Assembly (NCBI GenBank): GCA_041395745.1
Contig: JAWKZV010000002.1
Location: 434,001 to 498,000, forward strand
Source: Porticoccus sp041395745
Lineage (GTDB): Bacteria; Pseudomonadota; Gammaproteobacteria; Pseudomonadales; Porticoccaceae
Length of the DNA stretch: 64,000 bases
Direction: 5' to 3'
The translations under genes were made by a program, and so were the position numbers. Below are positions 44,558-53,953 of this stretch, in pieces (positions within the stretch are counted from its first letter, which is position 1; every line of letters starts with the position of its first letter). Below the pieces are notes generated by a model. That model saw only the letters and a list, made by a program, of their open reading frames with translations. It was not told the origin of the DNA and did no database searches.

Positions 44558-45976
44558 ATGTTTGAAAATCTCAGTGACCGTTTATCTGCCAGTCTGAAGA
44601 AGATTGCCGGCAACGCGCGCCTGACCGAAGAAAATATTCAGGAAACCCTGCGCGAAGTACGTATGGCGCTGCTGGAGGCCGATGTGGCGCTGCCGGTAGT
44701 GAAAACCTTCGTTGACGGCGTCAAGCTGCGGGCGCTGGGTGAAGAGGTCGGCACCAGCCTGAATCCGGGGCAACAGTTCCTGAAAATTGTCCAGGCAGAA
44801 CTCGAACATGTCATGGGGGACAGCAACGAAGAGCTGAACCTCGCCGCGCAGCCCCCGGCAGTGGTGCTGATGGCGGGACTGCAGGGTGCTGGTAAGACTA
44901 CCTCTGTAGCGAAACTGGCCAAGTACCTCAAAGAGAGGCAGAAAAAGAAAGTCATGGTGGTGAGTGCCGACGTTTACCGGCCTGCCGCCATCAAGCAGCT
45001 GGAGACCCTGGCCGGAGAGGTTGAAGCCGAGTACTTCCCCAGCTCTGCCGACCAGAAGCCGCTGGATATCGTGCGCAATGCAGTGCAGGCCGCCAAGACC
45101 AAATTCATGGATGTGCTGCTGGTGGATACCGCCGGCCGACTGCACATTGACGATGTGCTGATGTCGGAAATCCAGCAGCTGCACAAGGCCATCAACCCGG
45201 TGGAAACCCTGTTCGTGATCGACGCCATGATCGGTCAGGATGCGGTCACAACCGCCCAGGCTTTCAATGAAGCGCTGCCGCTCACCGGTGTCATTCTCAC
45301 CAAGGTGGATGGTGATGCCCGCGGAGGTGCGGCGCTCTCCGTTCGCCAGGTGACTGGCAAGCCGATCAAGTTCCTCGGTGTCGGCGAGAAAACCGATGCG
45401 CTGGAGCCGTTCTATCCCGACCGGATTGCTTCCCGCATTCTCGGCATGGGCGACGTGATGTCGCTGATCGAAGAGGTTGAGCGCACCGTCGATCGCAAGA
45501 AGGCCGAGAAGCTGGCGAAAAAAATGGTCAAGGGCAAGGGCTTCGACCTTGAAGACCTTCGCGACCAGCTGCAACAGATGAAGAATATGGGCGGATTCTC
45601 CAGCCTGCTGGACAAGTTGCCGGGCATGGGCAATATGTCCCAGATCGTGGAGCAGGCCAACATGGGTGGCCAGTTCACCAAGATGGAAGCCATCATCAAC
45701 TCAATGACGCCGGCCGAGCGCCGCAACCCGGACATCCTCAATGGTTCACGCAAGCGCCGTATTACCCAGGGCTCCGGAACCACCCTTCAGGATCTCAACC
45801 GCCTGCTCAAACAGCACAAGCAGATGGGTAAGATGATGAAGAAGATGAAGGGCAAGGGCATGCAGCAGATGATGCGCGGCATGGCCGGCAATCTGCCGCC
45901 CGGCGCCGGCGGCTTTCCCGGCGGTGGTATGCCACCCGGAGGCATGTTCCCAGGGGGCAAAAAGTTTCCGTTCTGA
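44558..45976 (+). CDS. ffh: Signal recognition particle protein Ffh
   Basis: A 472-residue SRP54 homologue: N domain (MFENLSDRLSASLKKIAG), G domain with GLQGAGKTT, DTAGR and TKVDGDARGGAALS, and a Met-rich M domain ending in a Gly/Pro-rich tail. It binds 4.5S RNA and signal sequences. The start at 44558 is the conserved one; ATG 44552 two codons earlier is also possible. Confidence 0.97.
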   Translation: MFENLSDRLSASLKKIAGNARLTEENIQETLREVRMALLEADVALPVVKTFVDGVKLRALGEEVGTSLNPGQQFLKIVQAELEHVMGDSNEELNLAAQPPAVVLMAGLQGAGKTTSVAKLAKYLKERQKKKVMVVSADVYRPAAIKQLETLAGEVEAEYFPSSADQKPLDIVRNAVQAAKTKFMDVLLVDTAGRLHIDDVLMSEIQQLHKAINPVETLFVIDAMIGQDAVTTAQAFNEALPLTGVILTKVDGDARGGAALSVRQVTGKPIKFLGVGEKTDALEPFYPDRIASRILGMGDVMSLIEEVERTVDRKKAEKLAKKMVKGKGFDLEDLRDQLQQMKNMGGFSSLLDKLPGMGNMSQIVEQANMGGQFTKMEAIINSMTPAERRNPDILNGSRKRRITQGSGTTLQDLNRLLKQHKQMGKMMKKMKGKGMQQMMRGMAGNLPPGAGGFPGGGMPPGGMFPGGKKFPF

Positions 45977-46047
45977 TCCTTGATGTGTGCAGCTAACCTC
46001 TTAATCCCCCTGTGATTTTGGGGTGACCCAGAAAGGGCTTTTTCGGG

Positions 46048-46076
46048 TGTACACAGGGAGATGATTTCGCTATAAT
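46048..46076 (+). promoter_or_regulatory. Probable sigma-70 promoter of the rpsP operon
   Basis: A perfect -10 TATAAT (46071-46076) with a moderate -35 TGTACA (46048-46053) at 17-base spacing, 105 bases before the rpsP start. The 204-bp stretch between ffh and rpsP otherwise holds a CCCGGC-AAGT-GCCGGG hairpin (46096-46111) in the presumed leader. Confidence 0.6.
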
Positions 46077-46180
46077 CCCGCGCCTTTCAATGATGCCCGG
46101 CAAGTGCCGGGTGTTATGCCATGGTCCCGGATGGGTCTGGCAATCGGCGAATTGCAACTTAAATACAGAAGAGAATTTTC

Positions 46181-46426
46181 ATGGTAACCATTCGTTTGGC
46201 TCGTGGTGGCTCCAAAAAGCGCCCGTTCTATCACATCAACGTCACTGACAGCCGTTCCGCTCGGGAAGGCCATTACATCGAGCGTATCGGCTTCTTCAAC
46301 CCGATCGCCCGCGGTCAGGAAGAGCGTCTGCGTGTGGATGTTGAGCGCGTTCAGCACTGGGTTGGCCAGGGCGCTTCTCTGTCCGAGCGCGTCAGCCAGC
46401 TGGTGAAAGAAGCAGCCAAAGCCTGA
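46181..46426 (+). CDS. rpsP: 30S ribosomal protein S16
   Basis: An 81-residue S16. The start MVTIRLARGGSKKRPFYHINVTDSR is highly conserved. First gene of the classical rpsP-rimM-trmD-rplS operon, preceded by its own promoter and a leader hairpin. Confidence 0.98.
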   Translation: MVTIRLARGGSKKRPFYHINVTDSRSAREGHYIERIGFFNPIARGQEERLRVDVERVQHWVGQGASLSERVSQLVKEAAKA

Positions 46427-46457
46427 TTGCTGTAACGGAACGGGTTGCCTGAGCGCG

Positions 46458-46979
46458 ATGGATCCCATCGATCCCGTCACGGTCGGGCGCATTACTACCG
46501 TTCACGGCGTCAAGGGTTGGGTAAAGGTGCATTCCTTTACCGAGCCCGAAGACAATATCGTCAGTTATCGCCGCTGGTGGCTGAAAATGCCCGAGGGCTG
46601 GCGGCAACTGGAGATCGACCAGCACCGCGGGTCCGCCAAGGGGCTGCTGGTGCATCTGAAAGGCGTTGACGATCGCGATGTGGCCCGGCTGTACTGCCAG
46701 CGGGACATTGTTGTCGAAAAGGCCGAGATGCCGGAGCTGGCTGCTGGTGAATACTACTGGCACCAGTTGGAAGGCCTGTCGGTGGTCACCACCGAGGGCG
46801 TCAGGCTCGGCAGGGTCGACAAGTTGATGGAAACCGGTGCCAACGATGTGTTGGTGGTGGTGGGAGATGCGGACAGCCTGGATCGTCAGGAGCGACTCAT
46901 CCCCTATGTAGAGCAGTTTGTGCTGGACGTTGATCTGAACGCCCGGCAAATCGAGGTCGACTGGGACCCCGAGTTCTGA
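46458..46979 (+). CDS. rimM: Ribosome maturation factor RimM
   Basis: A 173-residue 16S rRNA processing factor: N-terminal RimM domain (VTVGRITTVHGVKGWVKV) and C-terminal PRC barrel (YYWHQLEGLSVVT, LIPYVEQFVLDVDLNARQIEV). It assists 30S head maturation with S19. It lies 31 bp after rpsP. Confidence 0.96.
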   Translation: MDPIDPVTVGRITTVHGVKGWVKVHSFTEPEDNIVSYRRWWLKMPEGWRQLEIDQHRGSAKGLLVHLKGVDDRDVARLYCQRDIVVEKAEMPELAAGEYYWHQLEGLSVVTTEGVRLGRVDKLMETGANDVLVVVGDADSLDRQERLIPYVEQFVLDVDLNARQIEVDWDPEF

Positions 46980-47018
46980 AAGCGCCCGATTTCTGAAAGT
47001 GATAGTGGAGCGGTGTGA

Positions 47019-47777
47019 ATGGCGGCCAAGAAGATAGCCCTGGTCACCCTGTTTCCCGAGATGTTCGCAGCCCTGAGCGAATACGGCATCAGTGGCAGGG
47101 CGATCAGACAGGGGCTGCTGGAGCTGGGTTTCTTCAACCCGAGAAGCCATACCAGTGATCGTCACCAGACGGTGGACAGCCGACCCTACGGCGGCGGCCC
47201 CGGCATGGTGATGATGGTTGAGCCACTGCGGCAGGCGATTGGCGCCGCCAGAGAGTGGATCGACGGGCCGGCCAAGGTGGTCTACCTGTCCCCCCAGGGG
47301 CGGGTGCTGGACCAGGTGGCGGTCAACGGTCTGGCCGTAGGAGGCGACTTGATCCTGCTGGCGGGTCGCTACGAAGGTGTCGACGAGCGGCTGATTGAGT
47401 TGGAAGTCGACGAGGAGTGGTCCATTGGTGACTACGTCCTCAGCGGCGGGGAACTGCCCGCCATGGTGATGCTGGATGCGTTGATCCGGCAACTGCCCGG
47501 GGCACTGGGGCATGAGGATTCTGCCGACCAGGACTCCTTCGCCGAGGGGCTGCTGGATTGCCCCCACTACACCCGACCGGAGCAGTACCAGGATTTACAG
47601 GTGCCCGAGGTTCTGCTGTCGGGCAACCACGAAAGAATACGGCAATGGCGGCTGACGCAGTCATTGCGCAGGACCTGGCAGAGACGCCCGGACCTGCTGG
47701 ACAAGCTGGCGCTCAGTGACGAGCAACGGCAGATACTGGACAGGATTGTCAAAGAGTCGGCTGATGAAAGCGACTGA
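47019..47777 (+). CDS. trmD: tRNA (guanine-N1)-methyltransferase
   Basis: A 252-residue SPOUT methyltransferase that makes m1G37. Trefoil-knot motifs: LLAGRYEGVDERLIE and SIGDYVLSGGELPAMVM; YGGGPGMVMM near the N-terminus. The ATG follows GGAG. Third gene of the operon. Confidence 0.97.
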   Translation: MAAKKIALVTLFPEMFAALSEYGISGRAIRQGLLELGFFNPRSHTSDRHQTVDSRPYGGGPGMVMMVEPLRQAIGAAREWIDGPAKVVYLSPQGRVLDQVAVNGLAVGGDLILLAGRYEGVDERLIELEVDEEWSIGDYVLSGGELPAMVMLDALIRQLPGALGHEDSADQDSFAEGLLDCPHYTRPEQYQDLQVPEVLLSGNHERIRQWRLTQSLRRTWQRRPDLLDKLALSDEQRQILDRIVKESADESD

Positions 47778-47851
47778 GTCGTTTTCCTCTCTGTGCGACG
47801 CTACTCAAAAAGGTGGCATGCCACCAAACGACTACAGCTGAGGAGCAAACC

Positions 47852-48208
47852 GTGAGCAACAAAAACCCGATTATCGCCGCCATCGAAGCGGAACAAATGA
47901 GCAAGGAACTGCCGGCATTCGCCCCGGGCGACACCGTAGTGGTTCAGGTAAAAGTGGTTGAAGGTAACCGCGAGCGTCTGCAGGCGTTTGAAGGTGTGGT
48001 AATCGGCAAGCGCAACCGCGGCCTGAACTCTGCCTTCACCGTGCGCAAGATTTCCAACGGCGTTGGTGTAGAGCGTACCTTCCAGACTTACAGCCCACTG
48101 GTTGACAGCGTTCAGGTCAAGCGTCGCGGCGACGTGCGTCAGGCCAAGCTGTACTACTTGCGCGAACTGTCCGGCAAGGCAGCTCGCATCAAGGAAAAGC
48201 TCAACTGA
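47852..48208 (+). CDS. rplS: 50S ribosomal protein L19
   Basis: A 118-residue L19. It starts at GTG 47852, 6 bases after AGGAG, giving the conserved N-terminus; core GDTVVVQVKVVEGNRERLQAFEGVVI and NGVGVERTFQTYSP. Last gene of the operon before a strong terminator. Confidence 0.97.
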   Translation: MSNKNPIIAAIEAEQMSKELPAFAPGDTVVVQVKVVEGNRERLQAFEGVVIGKRNRGLNSAFTVRKISNGVGVERTFQTYSPLVDSVQVKRRGDVRQAKLYYLRELSGKAARIKEKLN

Positions 48209-48226
48209 GTTCTTCCCGTATAAAAG

Positions 48227-48253
48227 AAGGCACCCATTGCGGTGCCTTTTTTT
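48227..48253 (+). terminator. Rho-independent terminator of the rpsP-rimM-trmD-rplS operon
   Basis: AAGGCACC (48227-48234), six-base loop, GGTGCCTT (48241-48248) continuing into a T7 run. A strong canonical terminator. Confidence 0.88.
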
Positions 48254-48316
48254 ATGCCCAGCTGCCGGGGTCCCGTGTGCAATTGCCCGCAGCGGACTGT
48301 CCCGTTAGAGTAGCCT

Positions 48317-49219
48317 ATGGCCAGCGATTCCCCCGACCAGCAACTTATCGATAGCTACCTGGATGCCCTGTGGATGGAGAAGGGGCTCGGCCAGAATACC
48401 CTCGACGCCTACCGGCGCGACCTGCGCGCCTTCGATACCTGGCTGGCCCGCAGCGGTTCAGCCCTGTTGAAGGCGGCGGGAAGCGATATTCAGAACTACC
48501 TCGCCCACCGTTTTCAGCAGGGAGTTTCCGCCCGTTCCGCCGCCCGCCAGCTGTCCTGTCTGCGGGGCTTTTACCGTCACCAGTTGCGTGAAAAACGCAT
48601 TCAGGCAGACCCTTCGGCGTTGGTGGAGAATCCCAAGCTGGGTCGGCCGCTGCCCAAAAGCCTGACCGAGTCCGACGTGGAGGCGCTGCTGGCCCAGCCC
48701 AACAGCGCTGACAAGCTGGGCTTGCGGGATCGCACCATGCTGGAAGTGCTCTACGCCACCGGATTGCGGGTCTCCGAGCTGGTGGGCCTGACCCTGCACC
48801 AGGTCAACCTGCGCCAGGGGGTGGTGCGGGTATTCGGCAAAGGGGGCAAGGAAAGGCTGGTGCCGATGGGCGAGGAAGCCGTCAGTTGGCTCGATCGCTA
48901 TCTGCGTGAGTCCCGGCCGTTGCTGTTGGGCGTGGTTCAGAGCGACGTGCTGTTTCCCAGCAGTCGCGCCCAGCAGATGACCCGGCAGACCTTCTGGCAC
49001 AGCATCAAGCGCTACGCGAGGCAGGCGGGTATTGAAAAACCGCTGTCGCCCCACACCCTGCGCCATGCTTTTGCCACTCACCTGCTCAACCACGGGGCCG
49101 ACTTGCGGGTATTGCAGTTACTGTTGGGACACAGTGACCTGTCCACCACCCAGATTTACACCCATATTGCCAGCTCCCGCATCAAATCCCTGCATGCCCA
49201 ACATCACCCCAGAGGTTGA
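48317..49219 (+). CDS. xerD: Site-specific tyrosine recombinase XerD
   Basis: A 300-residue recombinase. An N-terminal SAM-like core-binding domain (10-95) precedes the catalytic domain with Arg151 (ATGLRVSEL), Lys175/178, His246-xx-Arg249 (HTLRHAFATH), His272 and nucleophile Tyr281 (TTQIYTHI). It resolves chromosome dimers at dif with XerC. Position before dsbC and hom matches chromosomal xerD of Pseudomonas, so it is not a phage integrase. Confidence 0.95.
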   Translation: MASDSPDQQLIDSYLDALWMEKGLGQNTLDAYRRDLRAFDTWLARSGSALLKAAGSDIQNYLAHRFQQGVSARSAARQLSCLRGFYRHQLREKRIQADPSALVENPKLGRPLPKSLTESDVEALLAQPNSADKLGLRDRTMLEVLYATGLRVSELVGLTLHQVNLRQGVVRVFGKGGKERLVPMGEEAVSWLDRYLRESRPLLLGVVQSDVLFPSSRAQQMTRQTFWHSIKRYARQAGIEKPLSPHTLRHAFATHLLNHGADLRVLQLLLGHSDLSTTQIYTHIASSRIKSLHAQHHPRG

Positions 49220-49303
49220 GGGGAACCCCTGTTCTCCAATAGACTCCAATCCGTTGTGGCGCGGTATTCAGGGAATGTTGTTCCACATTGATGTGACCAC
49301 CTG

Positions 49304-50059
49304 ATGAGAATCGCTGTTATGTTGAAGAAATTGGCCGGCCTGCTGCTGGCAACCCTGTTGATCCCCGCGGTGCAAGCGGCCGAAGTGCCCACTGATGTCA
49401 GCGATGCCATTCTCGCCAAACTCAGTGCTGCCCGCCCCGATATGCAGTTCGGCTCGGTGGAAAATTCGCCCATCGAAGGACTGTATGTGGTGCGCATTAA
49501 TGGCACCCAGTTTCTCTATGTCAGCGCCGACGGCGAGTACATCATCGCCGGTGACATGTATCAGTCACGTCCCGGCATGTTCGTGCCGGTCAAGGACATC
49601 GCCGCTGCGGAAATCCGCAAGAAAATGATGTCTGCGGTACCGGAGAAGGACATGATCATCTTCCCCGCCGCGGACAAGCGCCGTGCGGCTCTCTACGTAT
49701 TTACCGATGTGGACTGCGGCTACTGCCGCAAACTGCACCTGGAAGCAGTTCCCGAGCTGACCCTAGCGGGTGTGGAAGTGCGCTACCTGGCCTTTCCCCG
49801 CGCGGGAGTGGGCTCTGCCTCCTACCGCAAGATCGCCTCCGCCTGGTGTGCGGATGATCGCCAGGCCGCGCTGACCGCGTTGAAAAACAACAAGCCGGTG
49901 CCTGAAAACGTCTGTGAGGACAATCCCGTGGCGTCCCAGTACGAGCTGGGTCATCAGGTTGGCGTCAATGGTACCCCGGCGTTGGTGCTGGAAGACGGCA
50001 CCCTGTTGCCGGGCTTCCGTCCGGCACCGGAGTTGCTCAAGATTATGGGGCTGAACTAG
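49304..50059 (+). CDS. dsbC: Thiol:disulfide interchange protein DsbC
   Basis: A 251-residue periplasmic disulfide isomerase. It has a Sec signal peptide (about 1-25, cleavage after VQA), an N-terminal dimerisation domain, a thioredoxin domain with CGYC (138-141), a second cysteine pair (C182, C204) and VNGTPAL. Kept reduced by DsbD. The ATG at 49319 is a possible alternative start; it also gives a good signal peptide. Confidence 0.93.
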   Translation: MRIAVMLKKLAGLLLATLLIPAVQAAEVPTDVSDAILAKLSAARPDMQFGSVENSPIEGLYVVRINGTQFLYVSADGEYIIAGDMYQSRPGMFVPVKDIAAAEIRKKMMSAVPEKDMIIFPAADKRRAALYVFTDVDCGYCRKLHLEAVPELTLAGVEVRYLAFPRAGVGSASYRKIASAWCADDRQAALTALKNNKPVPENVCEDNPVASQYELGHQVGVNGTPALVLEDGTLLPGFRPAPELLKIMGLN

Positions 50060-50068
50060 CCCCATTTT
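50045..50068 (+). terminator. Possible terminator overlapping the dsbC stop
   Basis: ATGGGGCT (50045-50052) pairs with AGCCCCAT (50058-50065) around GAACT, followed by TTT. The stop codon is in the hairpin. Confidence 0.6.
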
Positions 50069-50278
50069 GGCCCTTTCTATCCCCCTCTGCCCGTGTCAGA
50101 TTGACACCGGAGGTGCCGCCCTTTAAGGTTGCCATCCCTTTGTAATGTCAGCCGGAATTTTCCGTTGTGCCCGCAAGGATGGCCGATGTTTTGCTGCCCG
50201 GATTGCAGCAAACGGCGCGACGATGTTCCCCCTGGCATACACCCCATTCAATAAACCGGTTTAACCAAGGCAAATACG

Positions 50279-51583
50279 TTGAACGCTGTAAAGATCGGCC
50301 TCTGTGGCCTCGGAACGGTGGGTAGTGGCACCGTCAATGTCCTGCATCGCAATGCGCAGGTGATCAACGCCCGCGCGGGTTGCGCCATCGAAATCGCCCA
50401 GGTGGGTGCACGCCGTGACAACCCGGCCTGCGACCTCGGCAATATTCCCGTCACCCGCGACATTTTTGCGGTGGCCGAAAATCCCGATATCGACATCCTG
50501 GTGGAGCTGATCGGCGGCACCACCGTGGCCCGTGAGCTGGTGCTGAAGGCTATCGAAAACGGCAAGCACGTGGTCACCGCCAACAAGGCGCTCATCGCCG
50601 AGCACGGCAACGAAATTTTTGCCGCCGCCAAGGCCAAGGGTGTGACCGTGGCCTTTGAAGCCTCTGTCGCCGGCGGTATTCCGATCATCAAGGCGATCCG
50701 CGAGGGCCTGTCCGCCAACCGCATCCAGTGGCTGGCCGGCATCATCAACGGCACCGGCAATTTCATTCTCACCGAGATGCGCGACAAGGGCCGCGCCTTC
50801 GAGGACGTGCTGGTGGAAGCCCAGCAGAAGGGTTATGCCGAAGCCGACCCCACCTTCGACGTAGAAGGTATCGACGCCGCCCACAAGCTGGTGATCCTGG
50901 CCTCCCTGGCATTTGGCATCCCGTTGCAGTTCGACAAGGTGTTCACCGAGGGCATCAGCAAGCTGGAATCCCAGGATGTGGCCTACGCCCAGCAGCTCGG
51001 CTACCAGATCAAACACCTGGGCATCGCCCGCCGCAACAATGGCGGCATCGAACTGCGGGTACACCCCACCCTGATCCCCCGCAAGCGGCTGATCGCCAAT
51101 GTGGATGGGGTAATGAATGCCGTGCTGGTGAAAGGTGATGCCGTGGGGCCGACCCTGTATTACGGCCCCGGCGCCGGTGCCGAGCCCACCGCTTCTGCGG
51201 TGATCGCCGACCTCGTCGATCTGGCCCGTACCCTCACTGTTGATCCGGAGCACCGGGTGCCGCACCTGGGCTTCCAGCCGGAGCACCTGAACGACTTCGA
51301 AGTGCTGCCGATCGACAAGGTGGAGACGGCCTATTACCTGCGTATCACCGCCCGCGATGTGCCCGGCGTGCTGTCGAAAATCACCCTGATCCTCAGTGAA
51401 GCGAATATCGGCATTGAGGCGGTGATCCAGCATGAAGGGGAAGAGGGCGAGGAATATGTGCCCCTGATCATCATGACCGACCGCGCCATTGAAGAGAAAC
51501 TCGACGAAGCAGTCGACAAGATCCAGTCACTGTCCACCACCAAGGGCGACGTGGTGCGTATCCGCGTAGAATCTTTGGGCTGA
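50279..51583 (+). CDS. hom: Homoserine dehydrogenase
   Basis: A 434-residue monofunctional enzyme reducing aspartate semialdehyde to homoserine. It has the NAD(P) fold GLCGLGTVGSGTVNVL, catalytic-region ANKALIAEHG and GIINGTGNFILTEM, and a C-terminal ACT domain (about 350-430) for threonine feedback. It starts with TTG at 50279, 8 bases after AAGG; homologues begin at this point. The 219-bp leader holds two inverted repeats: GTGTCA/TGACAC at 50093-50107 and TTTGCTGC/GCAGCAAA at 50190-50212. Confidence 0.95.
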   Translation: MNAVKIGLCGLGTVGSGTVNVLHRNAQVINARAGCAIEIAQVGARRDNPACDLGNIPVTRDIFAVAENPDIDILVELIGGTTVARELVLKAIENGKHVVTANKALIAEHGNEIFAAAKAKGVTVAFEASVAGGIPIIKAIREGLSANRIQWLAGIINGTGNFILTEMRDKGRAFEDVLVEAQQKGYAEADPTFDVEGIDAAHKLVILASLAFGIPLQFDKVFTEGISKLESQDVAYAQQLGYQIKHLGIARRNNGGIELRVHPTLIPRKRLIANVDGVMNAVLVKGDAVGPTLYYGPGAGAEPTASAVIADLVDLARTLTVDPEHRVPHLGFQPEHLNDFEVLPIDKVETAYYLRITARDVPGVLSKITLILSEANIGIEAVIQHEGEEGEEYVPLIIMTDRAIEEKLDEAVDKIQSLSTTKGDVVRIRVESLG

Positions 51584-51606
51584 GGCAGAACAAACAGGTA
51601 ACCAAC

Positions 51607-53007
51607 GTGAAATACATCAGCACTCGCGGGCAGGCGCCCGTACTCAGTTTTGAAGATGCCGTGCTGGCGGGACTCGCCACCGATGGCGGCCTCTATGTAC
51701 CGGAAACCCTGCCGCAGTTTTCCCAACAGGAAATCGCTTCCTGGGCCGGGCTGTCCTACCAGGAGCTGGCGTTCAAGGTCATGGCGCCGTTCGTGGACGG
51801 TGAGATTTCCGACGACGACCTGCGCGAGCTGATCGCCAATACCTACAGCACTTTCCGTCACGATGCCATCGCGCCGCTGGTGCAGACCGCCCACAACGAG
51901 TTCATCCTGGAACTGTTCCAGGGGCCGACTCTGGCATTCAAGGATTTTGCCCTGCAATTCCTCGGCAACCTGCTGGACTACGTGCTGAAGAAGCGCAACC
52001 AGCGGGTGGTGATCATGGGCGCCACTTCCGGTGACACCGGTTCCGCTGCCATCGAGGGCTGCCGCCACAGCGATAACGTGGACATCTTCATCCTCCACCC
52101 GCACAACCGGGTGTCCGAGGTGCAGCGTCGCCAGATGACCACGGTGCTGGAAAAGAACGTCTTCAACATCGCCCTGGAAGGCAACTTCGACGACTGCCAG
52201 AACATGGTCAAGGCCAGCTTCGGCGACCAGTCGTTCCTGCCGGAAGGACGCCAGCTGGTGGCGGTCAACTCCATCAACTGGGCGCGCATCATGGCCCAGA
52301 TCGTTTACTACTTTTACGTCGGTCTGGCGCTGGGCGCTCCCCACCGCCCGGTGGCGTTCTCCGTGCCCACCGGCAACTTCGGCGATATCTTCGCCGGTTA
52401 CCTGGCCAGTCGCATGGGCCTGCCGGTTGACCAGCTAGTGATCGGCACCAACGCCAACGACATCCTGCACCGCTGCATCAGCGCCAACGACCACAGCCTG
52501 CACCAGCTGGTGCACAGCCTGTCGCCGTCCATGGATATCATGGTATCCAGCAACTTCGAGCGCATGCTATTCGATCTGTACGACCGCGACGGCGCTGCGA
52601 TCTCCAAGCTGATGGCAGACTTCAAAGACAGCGGCAAGCTGAGTCTCAGCGAAACAGCGCTGACCCGCGCCCGCGAACTGTTCACCAGCTACCGCCTGGA
52701 CGACGACGAGATGGTGCGTGTGATTGCCGATGTCTGGGAGCACACCGAATACCTGCTCGACCCGCACACCGCCATCGGCGTGGAAGCGGCCCGCAAGACC
52801 CGTCGCCGTCAGGATATTCCGATGGTCTGCCTGGCTACCGCCCACCCGGCGAAATTCCCGGAAGCGGTGCGCAAGGCCGGTTATCCCCAGGACCCGCCGC
52901 TGCCCCACCACATGGCGGACCTGTTCGAGCGCGAGGAACGCTACTCCGTGCAGCCGAAAGACATCGGCGCCGTGCAGCAGTTCATGAAAGAAAACATTCG
53001 CAAGTAA
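51607..53007 (+). CDS. thrC: Threonine synthase
   Basis: A 466-residue PLP enzyme converting phosphohomoserine to threonine. The PLP lysine is in GPTLAFKDFALQFLGN; GATSGDTGSAAIEG binds phosphate. It starts with GTG at 51607 (MKYISTRGQAP), 23 bp after hom, forming a threonine operon. The homoserine kinase gene is not present between them. Confidence 0.96.
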   Translation: MKYISTRGQAPVLSFEDAVLAGLATDGGLYVPETLPQFSQQEIASWAGLSYQELAFKVMAPFVDGEISDDDLRELIANTYSTFRHDAIAPLVQTAHNEFILELFQGPTLAFKDFALQFLGNLLDYVLKKRNQRVVIMGATSGDTGSAAIEGCRHSDNVDIFILHPHNRVSEVQRRQMTTVLEKNVFNIALEGNFDDCQNMVKASFGDQSFLPEGRQLVAVNSINWARIMAQIVYYFYVGLALGAPHRPVAFSVPTGNFGDIFAGYLASRMGLPVDQLVIGTNANDILHRCISANDHSLHQLVHSLSPSMDIMVSSNFERMLFDLYDRDGAAISKLMADFKDSGKLSLSETALTRARELFTSYRLDDDEMVRVIADVWEHTEYLLDPHTAIGVEAARKTRRRQDIPMVCLATAHPAKFPEAVRKAGYPQDPPLPHHMADLFEREERYSVQPKDIGAVQQFMKENIRK

Positions 53008-53026
53008 GGGCGGGAAGGGAAGAGCA

Positions 53027-53371
53027 ATGTCCGTTGAAAGTTTTCTGGAAAAACTGAGCACCGCACCCGAATCCGTTTCCTTCAATGACACCATTGCGGT
53101 CATTGAGGGAAACTACGATTTCAGTGAAACCGCCTTCACCAATGGCGGAGCCGAAAATCAGGCCGGCCAGAATAACGGTTCCTGCAAGATTTTCGCCTTC
53201 GGTCGTCTCAATGGCCTGACCGAACAGCAAACCCTGCACTGTTTCGGCGATTATTACCGGGTGGATGTACTGCAAAATCCCGATGGTAACGACCACCAGA
53301 ATATCCGCAATTTTATCGAGCACGGCTGGGCCGGTATCGATTTCAAGGGTGAGGCGCTGGCAGCAAAATAA
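53027..53371 (+). CDS. HopJ family protein
   Basis: A 114-residue protein matching the HopJ type III effector family by the segments NDTIAVIEGNYDFSETAFTNG and CFGDYYRVDVLQNPDG. Despite the name, homologues are widespread in free-living gammaproteobacteria without a clear secretion system and the function is unknown. The ATG follows AAGGGAAGAG. Confidence 0.85.
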   Translation: MSVESFLEKLSTAPESVSFNDTIAVIEGNYDFSETAFTNGGAENQAGQNNGSCKIFAFGRLNGLTEQQTLHCFGDYYRVDVLQNPDGNDHQNIRNFIEHGWAGIDFKGEALAAK

Positions 53372-53419
53372 GTCTGTCGGCAGGCAACTGTAAAAAATAT
53401 ATCCCGTTCGGTATCCGGC

Positions 53420-53953
53420 ATGGCCAGCATCCAGGAAATTGAAGTGAAAGTGCTGGAAATAGACCGGCCTTCACTGGAAAAAAAGATCCTCGAACTCGGC
53501 GGCGAAAAGGAATTTGAAGCCGAGTTTTCCGCCATCCTCTACGACGATGCCGCAGGCTCCATCCGCGCTGCCGGCAACCTGTTGCGCCTGCGCAAGGAAC
53601 AGGATGGAGTCAAACTCACCTTCAAGCAGAACCTCAGCACTGGCGTAGCCAAAATCATGGAAGAACACGAAACGGCGGTTGAGGATTTCGAGGTGATGCG
53701 CAAGATTCTGGCATCTCTTGGCTACCGGGAAATGCTGGCGCTGCGCAAAAACCGCGCGCAGTTTTCTCTCAACGGCCAGCACCTGGTATTCGACAAGTAC
53801 TTCGACGAGTTGCAGCACATTCCGGAATTTCTGGAGATCGAGGCGCAGAGTGAAGCCGCGCTGCTGGAGTTGATGGATGTGCTGGGTATTGAGCGCCAGT
53901 TGGCACTGCCCTGGAATACCCACGACCTGATGGTTCACTACCAGAAAAAATAA
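53420..53953 (+). CDS. CYTH domain protein (class IV adenylate cyclase family)
   Basis: A 177-residue CYTH protein. The ExExK signature is E6-E8-K10 (EIEVKV), followed by the RLRKEQDGVKLTFK positively charged tunnel and the EIE motif of FLEIEAQSE near the C-terminus. It resembles CyaB-type adenylate cyclases and thiamine triphosphatases. Either substrate is possible. No ribosome site is prominent. Confidence 0.82.
   Translation: MASIQEIEVKVLEIDRPSLEKKILELGGEKEFEAEFSAILYDDAAGSIRAAGNLLRLRKEQDGVKLTFKQNLSTGVAKIMEEHETAVEDFEVMRKILASLGYREMLALRKNRAQFSLNGQHLVFDKYFDELQHIPEFLEIEAQSEAALLELMDVLGIERQLALPWNTHDLMVHYQKK

Noticed and set aside
46968..46999. Imperfect direct repeat CCCGAGTTCTGAAAG/CCCGATTTCTGAAAG across the rimM stop
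   Set aside because: 14 of 15 matches but only two copies; a small local duplication that leaves both genes intact.
48317..49219. Tyrosine recombinase as a marker of an integrated element
   Set aside because: All features and gene order fit housekeeping XerD.
50261..52344. Long antisense frames opposite hom and thrC
   Set aside because: Both sense genes are highly conserved over their full length; antisense frames are composition artefacts.
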